A DNA stretch of 64,000 nucleotides, taken from Oxyruncus cristatus. Taxonomy: Eukaryota > Chordata > Aves > Passeriformes > Cotingidae. Positions 39,031-50,863 of this stretch are shown here, piece after piece. The position numbers and the translations under genes are program-made. Numbering within the stretch: the first letter of the stretch is position 1; each line of letters starts with the position of its first letter. The notes beneath the pieces are model-generated. The model was not told the DNA's origin, searched no databases, and worked only from the letters and a program-made list of their open reading frames with translations. The stretch is taken from the NCBI GenBank assembly GCA_013399855.1, contig VXAY01002085.1:1141244-1205243 (forward strand), read 5' to 3'.

Positions 39031-40857
39031 TTACTTTATTGTATGTAGATATATGTGAGTCTGTAATACAAACTCACTACATTATCTGGAGAGTCACTAC
39101 AAATGTGTTGTTCCTAAAGCATATTTCCCTATTTCCCTTGCACTTTTAATTTTATTTTTTTTTAATTATATAAACTTTTTCAGCTGTTCATGGTCGTGGA
39201 TCTTCTCCAAAAAAGACTGAGCCAACCAAAAATTAAAGTAATAGAAAAAAAGGTTTATAGTAACTGCAAAATTTTTGTTAAAGTTTTCTTTGAAGTCTGT
39301 TAATTCCTTGACTCCCACATATGGGGGAGTCCCTTGCAGAAATACAGTATTTTTTAAGAGATATACAAATATGTAATTTGCTAGAGCAGATTTAGACCAT
39401 GAAAATTTGGAAGTCTACAGAAAAATAAAAAAAAAAAAATCACTGACAATATGTTTACTTACTACATTTTTATTTTGCCTATTCACAGGAATTCTGATTA
39501 CTTAGGTAATACTAATTAATGCAGAAGCATCTAAAAAGTTTCTATAAAGTGTTGATAACTCCTGCTTGTTTTTTATTACACCAAGAGGAAGAAAATAGTC
39601 CCTTTTCCTAGGGATGACAGACCACAAGCCACATTAGCACTACTCTTTATGATCAAGGTCCTATTCAGTTGCTTTTAAAATAAGTGGCATTTCATGCAAA
39701 TAAATTAAAAAAACAAACCTATTAAATATATCTGATGGGGACTATATGATCAGGGTTTCTATCAGAAAAGTCCCACGTATTACTCCTAAGAAGTCCCGTT
39801 AGCTGCCTAATAGTTACAGGTGTACTTCAGGGTAGTTTGTTTTCCTCTGGAAAACATTTGGATCAGATGACTAAGAAAGTGCCACAAAATGCCTAGACAT
39901 ACCACGGAGCTCAAAAGATTCAGACTGACTAAAAACCAAAAGTGTTTAGAAGAATCTCCATATAAATCTTGTGACTGCTACAGGAAAAGGTAAATAATTG
40001 GTAGAGTAACAAGAATAGGAAAAAGCCCCCCCATTATTCTTAAAAATACAGGGCCCATATCATCCATCTTGGGAATTTAGACTCAAAAAATCAGCTCTTA
40101 AAAATTTTTGTGTCTCCTTGGCTTCTTCAGTGAGACCTTAATTTAGACTCTAGTTCTGAAGCAATACTTTTTAAAATTTGTAATCCTTCATAGTGGTCCA
40201 ATTACAAATCCTCAGTTATCTCTGCAGTACGTTCACGGACTCCTCCTGATCTCTCATAAGGCACCTATTTAGTGGTTCTGCACAGGATTTCTCAGGTCTC
40301 GTGCAGACCTGATCAGCTTTTGCTGGCAGAGTAGTTTCCACACAACAAGTTTTTAATTACGAGATGTTTACATCCTAAACTTTTCAAACTGGAATCATTC
40401 TCCTGGTAACATCTCTTTGTGGTAGATGATAACAACTTGGAAAAATGAACGTTCCATGTGTATGAACTACTGCGCCCTGTTCTGTGACCTCCACTGAGCC
40501 ATTCCGTGATGGAGAATAAGCCATTTAGTGACTGTGAATGAAATGCTGAATGTCTCCAAGCATCAGTTTCTCTGTATTTAAAAAAGAGAATACAGATTAC
40601 TTACCTGTTTTGTGTAGCATATTCAGAACTCTGGACTAAAAATGTGCTGTACAAGTAAAAGTTTTACATTTGCTATCACTGCGTGTATAATGGATTCACC
40701 ACCACTGCACAAAGAATGGAAGGACACTCACAGTAGCAATTTCAAAGGAAGGTAGTGCTTTTATTAGGCTTTTAGGAGGTAAGAGCTTCCATTTTCCTAC
40801 TACGTAACCAATTTTCTAAATGCTAGCATGCTGTGATGTCCACGTCATCACCTATTA

Positions 40858-40860
<3 letters not shown>

Positions 40861-40895
<35 letters not shown>
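40861..40895. repeat. Poly-A tract (35)
   Basis: The longest homopolymer in the window: 35 uninterrupted A. There is no AATAAA in the preceding 30 bp, no recognisable mRNA-like sequence upstream and no obvious target-site duplication. I therefore call a simple repeat and not a retrogene tail. Confidence 0.93.
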
Positions 40896-40897
<2 letters not shown>

Positions 40898-42604
40898 CAA
40901 AAAAAGCACTATACTACACATTAGTAATAATTTTAGCTGCAATTCAAAAACTACCTGACTGTTTCTTGGATGAAAATCACAAAACCTGCTCTAGTGGCAG
41001 TAAGTAAATACTTAGGATTTACTTAGATTTAAATACTTGGGATTTTTTCACAATATTAACTTCAGAATCCATGCTACTTTTAACTGTTTCTGTGTCAAGA
41101 ACCTATTTTTATAAGCAACGTGCAAGATTTTTTGAAAATGCGAATTCCAATATGCCTTTGTTTTAAAATAATTTTAAAAATATTTTTTTCTGGTTTCTTG
41201 ATTAAAACAAAGATATATCTGAAATTTGTTGCATATTATGTTTTCTATCAACTCAGAAACTGTTACAGATTTACAAATTTTACAGTGCACCACAATACAG
41301 TATACTGCAATAGTTGCACTGCACTGAAAATGAGAAAGCAGATATTCTATTGTTTCAATTGTTGGGGTTTTGTCCTTTTTTTAAAACAATGCCAAACAGT
41401 GTGTGTGTGTATGAGGGAAGGGAGGAGAGGGTGTCATCCTGAGGCTGTCAGGATGTGTACAGTTATTTACTTTTTAAATGATGCTTTATGTAAAGACAGG
41501 TAATTTTTTAGCAATTCTGTCCAGTCATGTAGCCATTATGCTTAGCTATATAATGCTCTATTCCTTATATCAATTGAATTGATTAGCTGGAAGAATAAAA
41601 ATGCCTTTGGGCTTTGAAACAATTGTACCTGCTGTTTATTTATAACAGGTGTAGTGTTAGCTAAGGCTTTTTCTGAAGAAAACATCAAAATCTGTTGTTG
41701 CAGTGACAGACAAAGAAAAATGCAGGCATAAAGGAAAATGTTCATTTTCAGTAACTAGAGAACTCGGTTATTTTTAGGCTATTGGAATAATGAAAGTACT
41801 GTATAAACTTTCGAGGTTTCCTGAAGTTTGTATTTAACAAATTTAAGCATTGCTACTTTTGTATTTAAAATTTTAATTACATTTATGATTAATTGATCTA
41901 ATTTTAATTGTGACTCCCTTATGTCTATTTAGTCTTTTTTTTTATACCATGTGAGTATTTGATATACTGCAAAGCACAGAATCCCCCTCAAATCTCCACG
42001 TTACTGAAATGCCAATATGTGCTACTTTTCAGTTCAGGGAATACAGCAAATGCAAGGAACAACATATTGTATATAAATAATTACATATTTTTGCTTTCTG
42101 AGGATTCTGATGTTGCTAACCATATTGCAGCAGGTTACACAGGTCGCTTAATCCACCACTGAAATGCAAAGTGGCAGCTGCTCTGGAACACATAGCAAAA
42201 TTTTGTTTCTTGCACTGCCAAGCAGAGAACACTGCATTCAGCTGAGATTGCAAGGGGAGCTAGGAAGACAGGAGGTAATTACTGGGGGTATCTCGGGAAT
42301 AACACTTTTAATCCTGTGAAAAGTGTTGTGGGATACTTAGTGACCCACATGGTTAAAGTGCCCATCACACCTATCTCCCTGCTAGAAGTATTTTCCTCAA
42401 TGCAGGTGTTTGAACAGGGGTTTTTTTTGGTGAACTCAAGCTAAAAGCTGTGTCTTCTGTGAATTTAGATTACATCTTGGCCTTTATATCTTCACAAACC
42501 CATGAAATCCATCCAGGAACCTATGAAATTTAATTTGACTTTGGACGTACAGTGAGAATATATAAATTGGTTATAAGGCAATACTGCTTTAGGTTTGGAA
42601 TTGC

Positions 42605-42845
42605 ATTAGGATTTGTCTACATTAATGCAATTGTGAAAGTTAACCCAAATTGACTGAAGTCGTGGATTCAGAGCATCATTAATTAAAGTAGATTTGTGGA
42701 TTCAGGTCCTGAATAAATTAAATTAAACTGAATGCAAGCCCTTTTTAATTCTAAATGAGAGTGTCCAAGCAGAAGTTTAATGTAGTTTAACTAATCCATT
42801 TTTAAAGTTAATTCTAATTGATCTTGGTGGGTGTCCATGATAACG
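42605..42845. mobile_element. Possible ancient non-autonomous DNA-transposon relic
   Basis: A stretch with atttgtctacattaatgc at the left, agagtgtccaagcagaag in the middle and ggtgggtgtccatg at the right. Between them are aagtttaatgtagtttaac, taatcc and aaagttaattctaattgat. The combination of 'gtctaca/gtgtcca' words around 'agtttaacta..ttaaa' blocks resembles old hAT-like short elements that I recall from bird and reptile genomes. gtggattcag is repeated at 42663 and 42698. No clean terminal inverted repeats or target-site duplication can be fixed by eye. Confidence 0.28.
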
Positions 42846-43739
42846 AGACATGCGAAGGTGGCTCTCTGTTTGTGTGGGTGAATTTATACAGAATCTCAAA
42901 GCAACATAATCAAATAAACAAAATACAGGTTTGTTTATTTTACACTTTCCATTTCAACAAGTTTACTGATTAAACATTGACAAGGGTATGGTCAAGATAA
43001 AAGGGTTCTATGTTTCCAGAGATTCTAGGTTTCTAAGAATAATGAACTTTTAAGGTCAAACTCTGTGTAGAGAAACATTATTCACTTTTGTGTGTGGATC
43101 AATCTCACTAAGCTTCCTATTCCCTCTAATAGGTGTGTTAGTCTACAGAGTTGTGTCCGTGCAGAAAACCTTAAACAAGGTAGCACTGTACACAATAAAA
43201 AAACCAAACTTGAACAATGTATCATACACACACCGTTCCTTACATAAGGCATAATCTGTCCTCACTGCTGCAGCTGCATCTTCAAATGAGCTGGAGAAAA
43301 TTAGAGGTGATAAGAATTTGAGGTTTAAGGACAAAATAGATTGCGAGACTGTTTATAGCCTGTTTATTTTTAATTTCCCATTTAATTTGCAATATATTTT
43401 CCCTTTCCACCTTTTACTGCTGAAAAATTTCCTTTGTTGTGCAAATTGTAAGTCGTATTTCCAGCCGAACTGGAAGTACACTTCCATTTCCTTGCTATAA
43501 ATGGTCCTTCATACTTATGTGGTGACATACACAATTTTTTTTATTGCAGTTTCTACTTTCTGAATAATATTAATTATTATTCATGATAATAATTGTCTAT
43601 TTGTTCAGAAAATTTTTTTCAGATGAAAAAAAAAGTACTGAGGAAGCAAACCTTAAATCCTTCACAGTTAAACTAGTCAAAACGTGTGGAGTTTAGAGCG
43701 GAATGAATGATTTATTTTGTTAGAATATTTTCTGCTAAT

Positions 43740-43990
43740 CTTAAATTCATCATTCCTCTCTCTGATGCAACACCTTGCAGCAATGAAATGATGGACAGAA
43801 GAAATTTACTCTGAATGATTGCAAGTTTGAGCTAAAAATATGGGCCATTTCATGTAAAAATGGAATATTGTCATATGCAAATTGATAAACTGCCAAAAAT
43901 AGAGTGAGAGAAGGAACACTTTGATTCCCAGGCAGAATGTTAATATGCTGTACATTTGGATCACTTAATCATTAAAAATAACAGTAATGT
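43740..43990. promoter_or_regulatory. Candidate conserved non-coding element (low confidence)
   Basis: It contains tgatgcaacaccttgcagc, tatgggccatttcatg, an octamer ATGCAAAT at 43875-43882 followed by tgataaactgcc, and cacttaatcattaaa. The balanced, repeat-free texture resembles vertebrate enhancer cores. Only cross-species alignment could confirm it. Confidence 0.22.
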
Positions 43991-46019
43991 GGAATGTGGA
44001 AAGTTTAACACTCAAGAGTGTGAACAATGGGAAAGGTCAGATATCTAATTACTGAGCTTGTCATTGCCTGGAAGGATTTGTAGGATCAGTATGGGTAAAA
44101 TCTGTTTTGATATTGATTTTATGACTGGTCCCAGTTTTTCTTTCCGTATTTGCCAAGTTCCTCACTGGGTATTAGATCATACTTAGACTTCTTAAGAAAA
44201 ATGTAATCTCTCAATCCAGAGTTAAAATGTCAGTTAGATAAAAGTGAAAAAAATTGTTAATACATTCCTTTTTAATAGAAAAAGATAACATACAAATCAA
44301 TTATTAGCCTTTAACCTCTGCAGTACTTTTGCCTTAGAATTATATCATATAAACTGTATAAGAGAAGTTAAGCTTAAATGAAATTCTGAAGTTTCACATG
44401 GTAGTTCTCATTACTGAAATTTTACCCATATTTACCTAATAATGCCATATTTCTGTAATTTTTGGGGGGCAGTCTGGTTCTCTAAGATTATGTTTCTACT
44501 ATGTATATTGGGGCAGTTACCAGCTTTTATCTCCTGAAGCAATGTCTGCATTGCAGCCTGTTTTCATGCAGGCAAGACTGGATAACATACAATCTTATGT
44601 GCCCTGATTTCTGTGGAAAGCACAGAGATGTGTGGGCCTAAAGTGGTCACAGCTCATGGAAGAGTTCAAAATTTTGGAACAACAGATCTATATTTGCTGT
44701 ACAGGTTTAATAAACCCTTCCTGCCTTCAGAAGGTGACTTTTAGGAGATTTTTTGGTCTTACTGTTTCCAAAGCACTGAGAGTTCTGTAGCGATGAACTG
44801 GTTGGCTAATTAGGCTCTTTCTTGTCCAAGGTCTGGGAAGTGTTATTTCAGGGAAAAAATCATAATAGGTTTCATGCTAAAGTTTCAGTCAATAGGGAAT
44901 GTTGAATACAGAAATCAGAGGTGACATCTTAATGCTTTTTGCTCCTTGAGGCTCTTCGGTATAGAACTTGTGAGCATAGAAATGCGCTGTGCTGTTGGGT
45001 TGTCTCTATTTAGGCACCTAAATTATTTCTTTTAAAAATGGAATAGAGATCATGTGTCCATTCTAAACCACAATGGGAGTTTAGTACTGCTTTTCTTTAG
45101 TCCTCTGTACTCCTGCTATCACCTGAAGGCTTCTTGGTTCACGACACTAACCCCCGCTGTGGGACGTGTGGGCCCTGTCCCCTGCACTGGGAGAGGCTGA
45201 AGCCCACACCTGCCCCCTCTTTGGTCTGAGCTGGGAGGGCTAATTCACCCATGGTGGGTGATTATGTTTTTTTAAAGGCAAGAATGCAAAATATGGTGTG
45301 CCAGAGCCAAGACTCACAAAGAAATGTGACATCCAAGTCTTCAACTTTTCGCATCAGGAGTCAGTTTTGGAGACTGCAAATGGATTTTATCCAACAGTTT
45401 TAATACACCCAATCCGGGCTTAAATGTGTACATTGAATGTTTAAGTATGTGTTGAACTTCTTGTCAAATGCTTCCCTTTAAGTAAAAATAAATAGTTTTA
45501 AATTATCTGCAATATCCTTCCGAGTCATTTAGTCTGGTGTAATCTCATATAAGATCTGGGTTTGTATACACTGTAATATCTCATTAAAGAATGATTAAAA
45601 CAAGGACAGCAGCTATTTATTTTTTGAAGCTTTAAGCATATTAGGAAAGGTTAAGCACTTAGTATTATGCCATTCAGTATGACAAAAATTGGTTTTCTCC
45701 CTTTCCCTATTTCCATTTTCACAAAGAGAAAGGAAATTAAAGTTTGCAAGAGAGGGTATATCAAATAGACCAAAATTATATCAAACCTTGATAGCATACG
45801 GAGCCAGAAATTTTCCTAAACAGGAAAACTAAGAATTCCTTAGAGGTACTAGGCTAAAATGAAGGCATTACAACTAGTGCTCTTCGTGCTTTGATAGGTG
45901 AGGGCAATGTAACAGCCCTTGTGAGACAATTATTAGGCAAAACCATTTGAAGCAGTTTTGTTGTTGCTCTGTCTTACAAAACAAATTAGATTTCAGCTGC
46001 CTAAGGGATCAAGACAAAA

Positions 46020-46180
46020 CAAATGTAGCCACATATTTCTGTGTTTTCTCTTTCAGTTCTGACCAAAAAGGCTGCAGATGTACTCAGAGATCTGTTCAGT
46101 AGTAATTAGATTAGCATGGTAATTGGACTGTAACTCCATTTATTCATGCAAATGAAGACTAATCCATTTTTCAACCTTTT
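46020..46180. promoter_or_regulatory. Candidate conserved non-coding element with homeodomain/POU motif cluster
   Basis: Within about 65 bp are TAATTA (46103-46108) followed by gattagc, ggtaattgg, a POU octamer ATGCAAAT (46146-46153) and a bicoid/OTX-type TAATCC (46160-46165). Upstream, gtgttttctctttcag at 46041-46056 looks like a splice acceptor, but the following frames are short. This is the densest cluster of developmental-type motifs that I noticed. Assignment is by texture, not by match to a known element. Confidence 0.27.
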
Positions 46181-47851
46181 GTTTGTTTGTTTTTAGCAAA
46201 TAAAACAGTTATTTAGTATCACATATAGTTGACTCTTTTTTTTTTTTTCTCCCATGTGTCAGATTTTTCAATAGGTGAGAAAGTTTCCTGAACCTTAAAG
46301 GTTATATCATTGTATGTGAATGTGGAAATTATTTTTAAAAGTTTTATCATCTTATAAATCACTTTTTTTTGCTCTTTTCTAAAAGATGGAATGCTTCTCA
46401 ATATGAAGGTAAAAGTGTATAGTAAAATGTATAAAAATATCACTTTGGGATACTGTATGAGGCAATATCATTTTTCCTTGGAATTTTTTCATTTTGGCAA
46501 TTTCCTGCTCATCCTGCAGATGTATCTCACATCCCACAGCTAACATTATCTAATTCACTGTTTTTTTCCCATCCTATTTGGTTACCTTTTATTTAATCTA
46601 AATCAGACATATTGCTGTCCCCATTTCTTTAGTAACAGAACATCCTCAGTATGACTTACAAAGTCCTGTAACCTTTTGACTGAAAGGTGATCTGGTAAGT
46701 TTTAAAATAAAAGCAAATCACTTCCAGAAAATCTGATTTGCTGAGCTGAGCTAACAATACTTCAATTCCTCTACAATATGTATTTGTTAAAATGTACCTT
46801 TTATTTATTTTCCTTTATATAATTTGCAAATATATGTATATAATATGCGGCAATGGATATTATTTAACAACATATAAAATGAGCTGTTAATGCATGAGGA
46901 AACATACAAACATTGCTTATTTGATATTTGAAAAGTATTCCTTCTCCTTCTCTAAGGTGAGACTTGCAATAAGAGACCTGATGCTGTACTACAGTTCCTA
47001 ATGGATCCTAGTAAAAAAAAAAAAAGGTAGTCCATAAGGTACTGGATTAAACTACTATTTAAGGGGGAGCTATAATAAAAAAGAGAAAGATGAGAGTTAT
47101 TTACATCCCTTCAGATACTGGAAACCCTGAGCTGTGCAGCTCTGGGGCTCTGCAGTCAGGGCATAGCACAGTGTGCAAATCCTGTCCGGGAAGGTATTCA
47201 GAATGTTGTGGTCTTTGGACTTTGGATAGTATTTTCTTGAGACATACACCTGAGATAAAGGCAAGACTTGACATCATTTGGCTAATCATGCTCTTCATAA
47301 TTGGTCAAACGGTTTATCCAAAAACTGCTTGGGTCAACTGCTCTGTGGATCACTGACTCTGCCATGTACAATGATCTTCCAAGTTCAATCACTATGTGTG
47401 CCTCCCCTGGAAGTATTTTAGTCCTGAGATTCAACACTAATAGTCCTTGTTAAATTTGTTGAAGTTCTTGTCTCTGCAGTGATGTAACATATTTAACACT
47501 GGTAACAAGAAATATATAATAAGTTATATAAGGAAGCCTAAATATGAGGGTTAGTTTCATTGAATACAACTTTGAATGGCCTGGGGAGGGGACGTTTTTC
47601 CTTTTTGCATTTATGACTAGTTATCAAGTGACAAAAAGTAAAAAGATAGGGAGGATCTGATTAAATCTTAATCAGTATGGTTGGATGTACCTTTTACTCT
47701 ATTTTAATGTTATATATTTTGCCTAACCCTGCAGTTCATGGGATTGTGATCTGCATTCCTACTCAACTTTGTCAGTATGTAATTATCAGTATTCTTCTGT
47801 GAAGATAAATATGGGGATTTTTCCTCAGTTGATATGCATATATATTTACAT

Positions 47852-47882
47852 GCACACACACACACCCCCCTACACACACATA
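47852..47882. repeat. CA-rich microsatellite, interrupted
   Basis: A (CA)7-type run, a CCCCCC interruption and a second (CA)4-5 run ending in cacata. Confidence 0.9.
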
Positions 47883-49034
47883 TTTCAACTCCTGTTGAAT
47901 GAAAATGGTTTTCAAATTTTTCATTGCCTCCTTCAAGGACAGAAAAGAAAACCCACCAGACAAAAAAAAAAAAATCTTGGATCTTTGTACCTTTTAGGGT
48001 AGGAAGACTGAATGAAAGGTACCTGCTGTTTTTTTCTCTGAAGTTCATATTTGGATATATGCATAGGCCGTAAAATTCATATGCCTTCAAACTGCAAATA
48101 CAGAATTCTTGCACATGCAATGCAAACAGATACTTGAAGTTGTAAAAATAGCAGAAATTACAGGAGGAACTGCAGGATAGAATTTAGTTGACAAAGTTTA
48201 AACGGTTCATGTGTTGAAGAAGAACATCATTTGTGCAAAGTGTGTTCTGTGGGTGGAGAAACAAAGTCTGTCTTCACCACAACACCACGACACAGTTTGA
48301 TTACCAGCTGGGAGAAGTGTTGATAAAGTTTGTAAGATATTTATTTCTAGCACTGTTGAAACAGAGTTGGACATTTAGTCTGAGGTCTGTGGTATAAACA
48401 TAGCTATAGCCTTGCCCTTTTGAAAAGGTCAGGTGCAACATTTCCTAAGATGCTGGTCAAACTTGCAGAGCAAAAAAGGGCAAAGAAGAAGGTATTCAGG
48501 GGGAATATGGGATGCACAACCAGAAACATGTCAGCATGGTTGTGTGGCTGGGTTAAAACAGAGGAAAGAGGCATATACACAGTAGTCTGTTGATGAAAAC
48601 TGTCGGTCTCAAGCAGTGGAAGGTGGATAACCTCTATTGTTCAAAAGAGAGGAATAGAATTCTTTTCAGAATTCAAACTTCACAAGCCCCCTATCTCAGT
48701 GGTATAGGTCACCTGGCAAAGGACAAAGAATAAGCGAATAAACACACAATGCCCACCCTTCACCCCCAGTTTCCTGTTTGTAGGAAGTTCATTAAGTACA
48801 TGTAGGATATGTCACTTTGCTATTTGTCAGAGATGTTTGCAATTTTTCAAGTGCAATAATGACTAGACTAAAAGCAGGTTGATGTTTTCCTAACACACTC
48901 ACTCACATGTAAATTACTACAGATCACTCCCATTTCATGTGTCTTGGACATACTTAAACTGGTACTAAATGAGTGGGAACTGTGAGATTTAGCAGACATT
49001 TAATTGCTATTTCTGTGAGCAACAAATGAGCCAG

Positions 49035-49607
49035 TGTTGTGGTTTAACCACAGCCAGCAACTAAGCCCAATGTAGCCACTTGTTCACTCCCCACTGGTGT
49101 GATGGGGGAGAGAACCTGAAGAGTAAAATTGAGGAAACATGTAGGTTGGTATAAAGACAGCTTAATAGGTATGCATGGAAAGAAAAACAAGGAATTCATT
49201 CACCAATTTTCATGGCCAGGCAGGTGTTGAGCCATCTCCAGGAAAGCAGGGCTCTATCACATGTAACGGTGACTTGGGAAGACAAACACATCACTCTGAG
49301 TGTTCCTCCATTCCTCCTTCACCCAGCTCTATATGCTGAGCATGGTGCCATGCGGTATGGAATATCCCTTTGGTCAGTTGGGGTCAGCTGTCCCTGCTCT
49401 GTCCCCTCCCAGCTTCTTGTGCACCCCCAGCCCTCTCACTGGAGGGGGATGTGAGGGGCAGAAAAGGCCTTGACATTGTGCCAAGTGCTGCTCAGCAATA
49501 GCTTAAATATCCATGTGTTATCAACACTGCTTCCAGCAGAAATCCTAACTATAGACCCATACTAACTATTATGAAAAAAATTAACTCTATCCCAGCCAAA
49601 ACCAGCA
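49035..49607 (-). mobile_element. Solo endogenous-retroviral LTR (minus strand)
   Basis: The plus strand runs from tgttgtggtttaaccacagc (49035) through ctaagccca, gatgggggagagaa (about 49102), gtatggaatatccctttgg (about 49354) and cagctgtccctgctctgtcc (about 49386), to ttaactctatcccagccaaa and accagca (49607). This is the antisense of a well-known bird LTR whose sense strand opens with a 'ctggttt..gctgggatagagttaa' block. On the sense strand, a TATA-like tcagcatatagagc lies at 49326-49341, and an ATTAA-type poly(A) region lies near 49155-49168. The ends are TG...CA. No gag, pol or env sequence flanks it, so it is a solo LTR left by recombination. An agcca repeat at 49029-49033 and 49609-49613, one base outside each end, may be a target-site duplication. 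The exact ERV class is not settled. Confidence 0.87.
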
Positions 49608-49726
49608 TAGCCAACATCAGAGGAACTGCATACCTTAAACACTTAAACACGCTTTTACGCACTTTACGAAGCAGGGAGAAATTAAAGTCCAGGCTTACAG
49701 CTTTGTTGAGCTGAGGTGAATACTTA

Positions 49727-49743
49727 TGTGTGTGTGTGTGTGT
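49727..49743. repeat. (TG)n microsatellite
   Basis: About eight TG units, followed by an AT-rich ataaatatatatg run. It lies 120 bp beyond the LTR. Confidence 0.9.
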
Positions 49744-50846
49744 ATAAATATATATGTTTTATCACCAATGAAAACACTTTATATCACTTGAACTCTAATC
49801 ATATTCCCCTCAGTTTGAGCAAGAACTACTGAAAACAAAACAACTGTGCAATTGCAGCATTTTTTGTTCTCAGTGTGAAAAACTGATTATAAGGTGTAAA
49901 TGTCTACTGTGCATTTTGCTTATGGCCTAATTTATTCACTGATGAATCTGGTTTTCTGTTTAATTTGATGAAATTAGAGGGAACAAAATGGTTTGTGTAA
50001 ATAATAATCTAACTTCCACATTTTAAAACTGATCCATCTTGGCTAATTAGGGTCGGTACTAGGATAGTTCAGTCACTGACTACAGAAAGGCACAGAGGGA
50101 CCTGGCGTGCTGAGTAAGAGAGGAATGCTCAAGAAGTGTCAGAAGGTGACCAGGTGACAGATTTGTTTCTCAGATGTTGTTGCTGGCACTACACCACTGT
50201 GGATATCGTGCCCTCTGTGGGCTGTGGCACCATGTGCACTCTGCTGGGCACAGAGCGGAAATGATCAAGAGCTTATATTAATCAAGTGATTGAAAGAGAA
50301 AGGAAGGTGAAATCTGAGCTTAGAGAATCTGTTTTACTCCATTTCGGTGTCTGCTGAGAACACTGATTGCCTGAAGCCATACTCTGTTAGTTTAGCTGGG
50401 TCTTTTCAGCAGTACCATGCTCCCGAAAACTGCCAGCAGAGCCCAGCTACAACATATCTATGACCATTATATTAAACTGTACAGTTTTATCCTTTTTTCC
50501 CCCCACTGGGAAGAAAAGAGAGCAAGGATGCTGGGAGTACTTCACTCTGCCGTGACCTCTAGAACCACAAGCCTTTATAATAAAAATGTCTTTCTAAAAG
50601 CTTGTACTTTGTATTGCTGTACTAGAAAAACCTACTGAAAACATTTACAATGCAGGATTTTCTTTGCAGTGTTCTTAATTGTATCAGAGACATGAAAAAC
50701 TCAGTTTTATGCATATCCATTTTAAAATATGTTAGACAAGGCAAAATGTTTCATTGGATCTTGATTCAGAATGAAACAGAGTCCAATATTTTTCTGTTAA
50801 TAGTGGGGTTTATTTTTTCCTTTTATTCATTATCTTTCAATTCAAC

Positions 50847-50863
50847 TTTTTTTTTTTTTTTTT
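50847..50863. repeat. Poly-T tract (17)
   Basis: Seventeen uninterrupted T preceded by ttcaac and followed by ccg. Confidence 0.9.

Larger units (their letters stand above)
37132..42604. other. AT-rich unique DNA, no gene recognised
   Basis: No exon or recognised transposon. It includes a SOX-type palindrome at 38892-38914 inside a candidate regulatory patch, 35 consecutive A at 40861-40895, and a short (GT)n at 41399-41410. The 127-codon frame at 41120-41503 is rich in Phe, Tyr and Cys, as is typical of chance frames in AT-rich DNA. Confidence 0.5.
42846..49034. other. AT-rich unique DNA with candidate regulatory patches
   Basis: No exon was recognised. It contains two candidate conserved patches (43740-43990 and 46020-46180), a small GC-richer stretch at 45145-45250 that I cannot assign, 13 T at 46236-46248, and a CA-rich tract at 47852-47882. 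Short frames around 47090-47356 and 47710-48120 show no recognisable domain. Confidence 0.5.

Noticed and set aside
45145..45250. GC-richer stretch as a CpG-island promoter
   Set aside because: It is only about 100 bp long with few CpG and no adjacent exon or TATA context. It is more likely a small unrecognised repeat fragment.
47852..47882. CRISPR-like array or satellite
   Set aside because: It is a short interrupted CA microsatellite with no spacer-repeat structure. Nothing in the window resembles a CRISPR array, and the sequence is vertebrate.
49212..49454. 80-codon frame as a gene
   Set aside because: It is internal to the LTR at 49035-49607.
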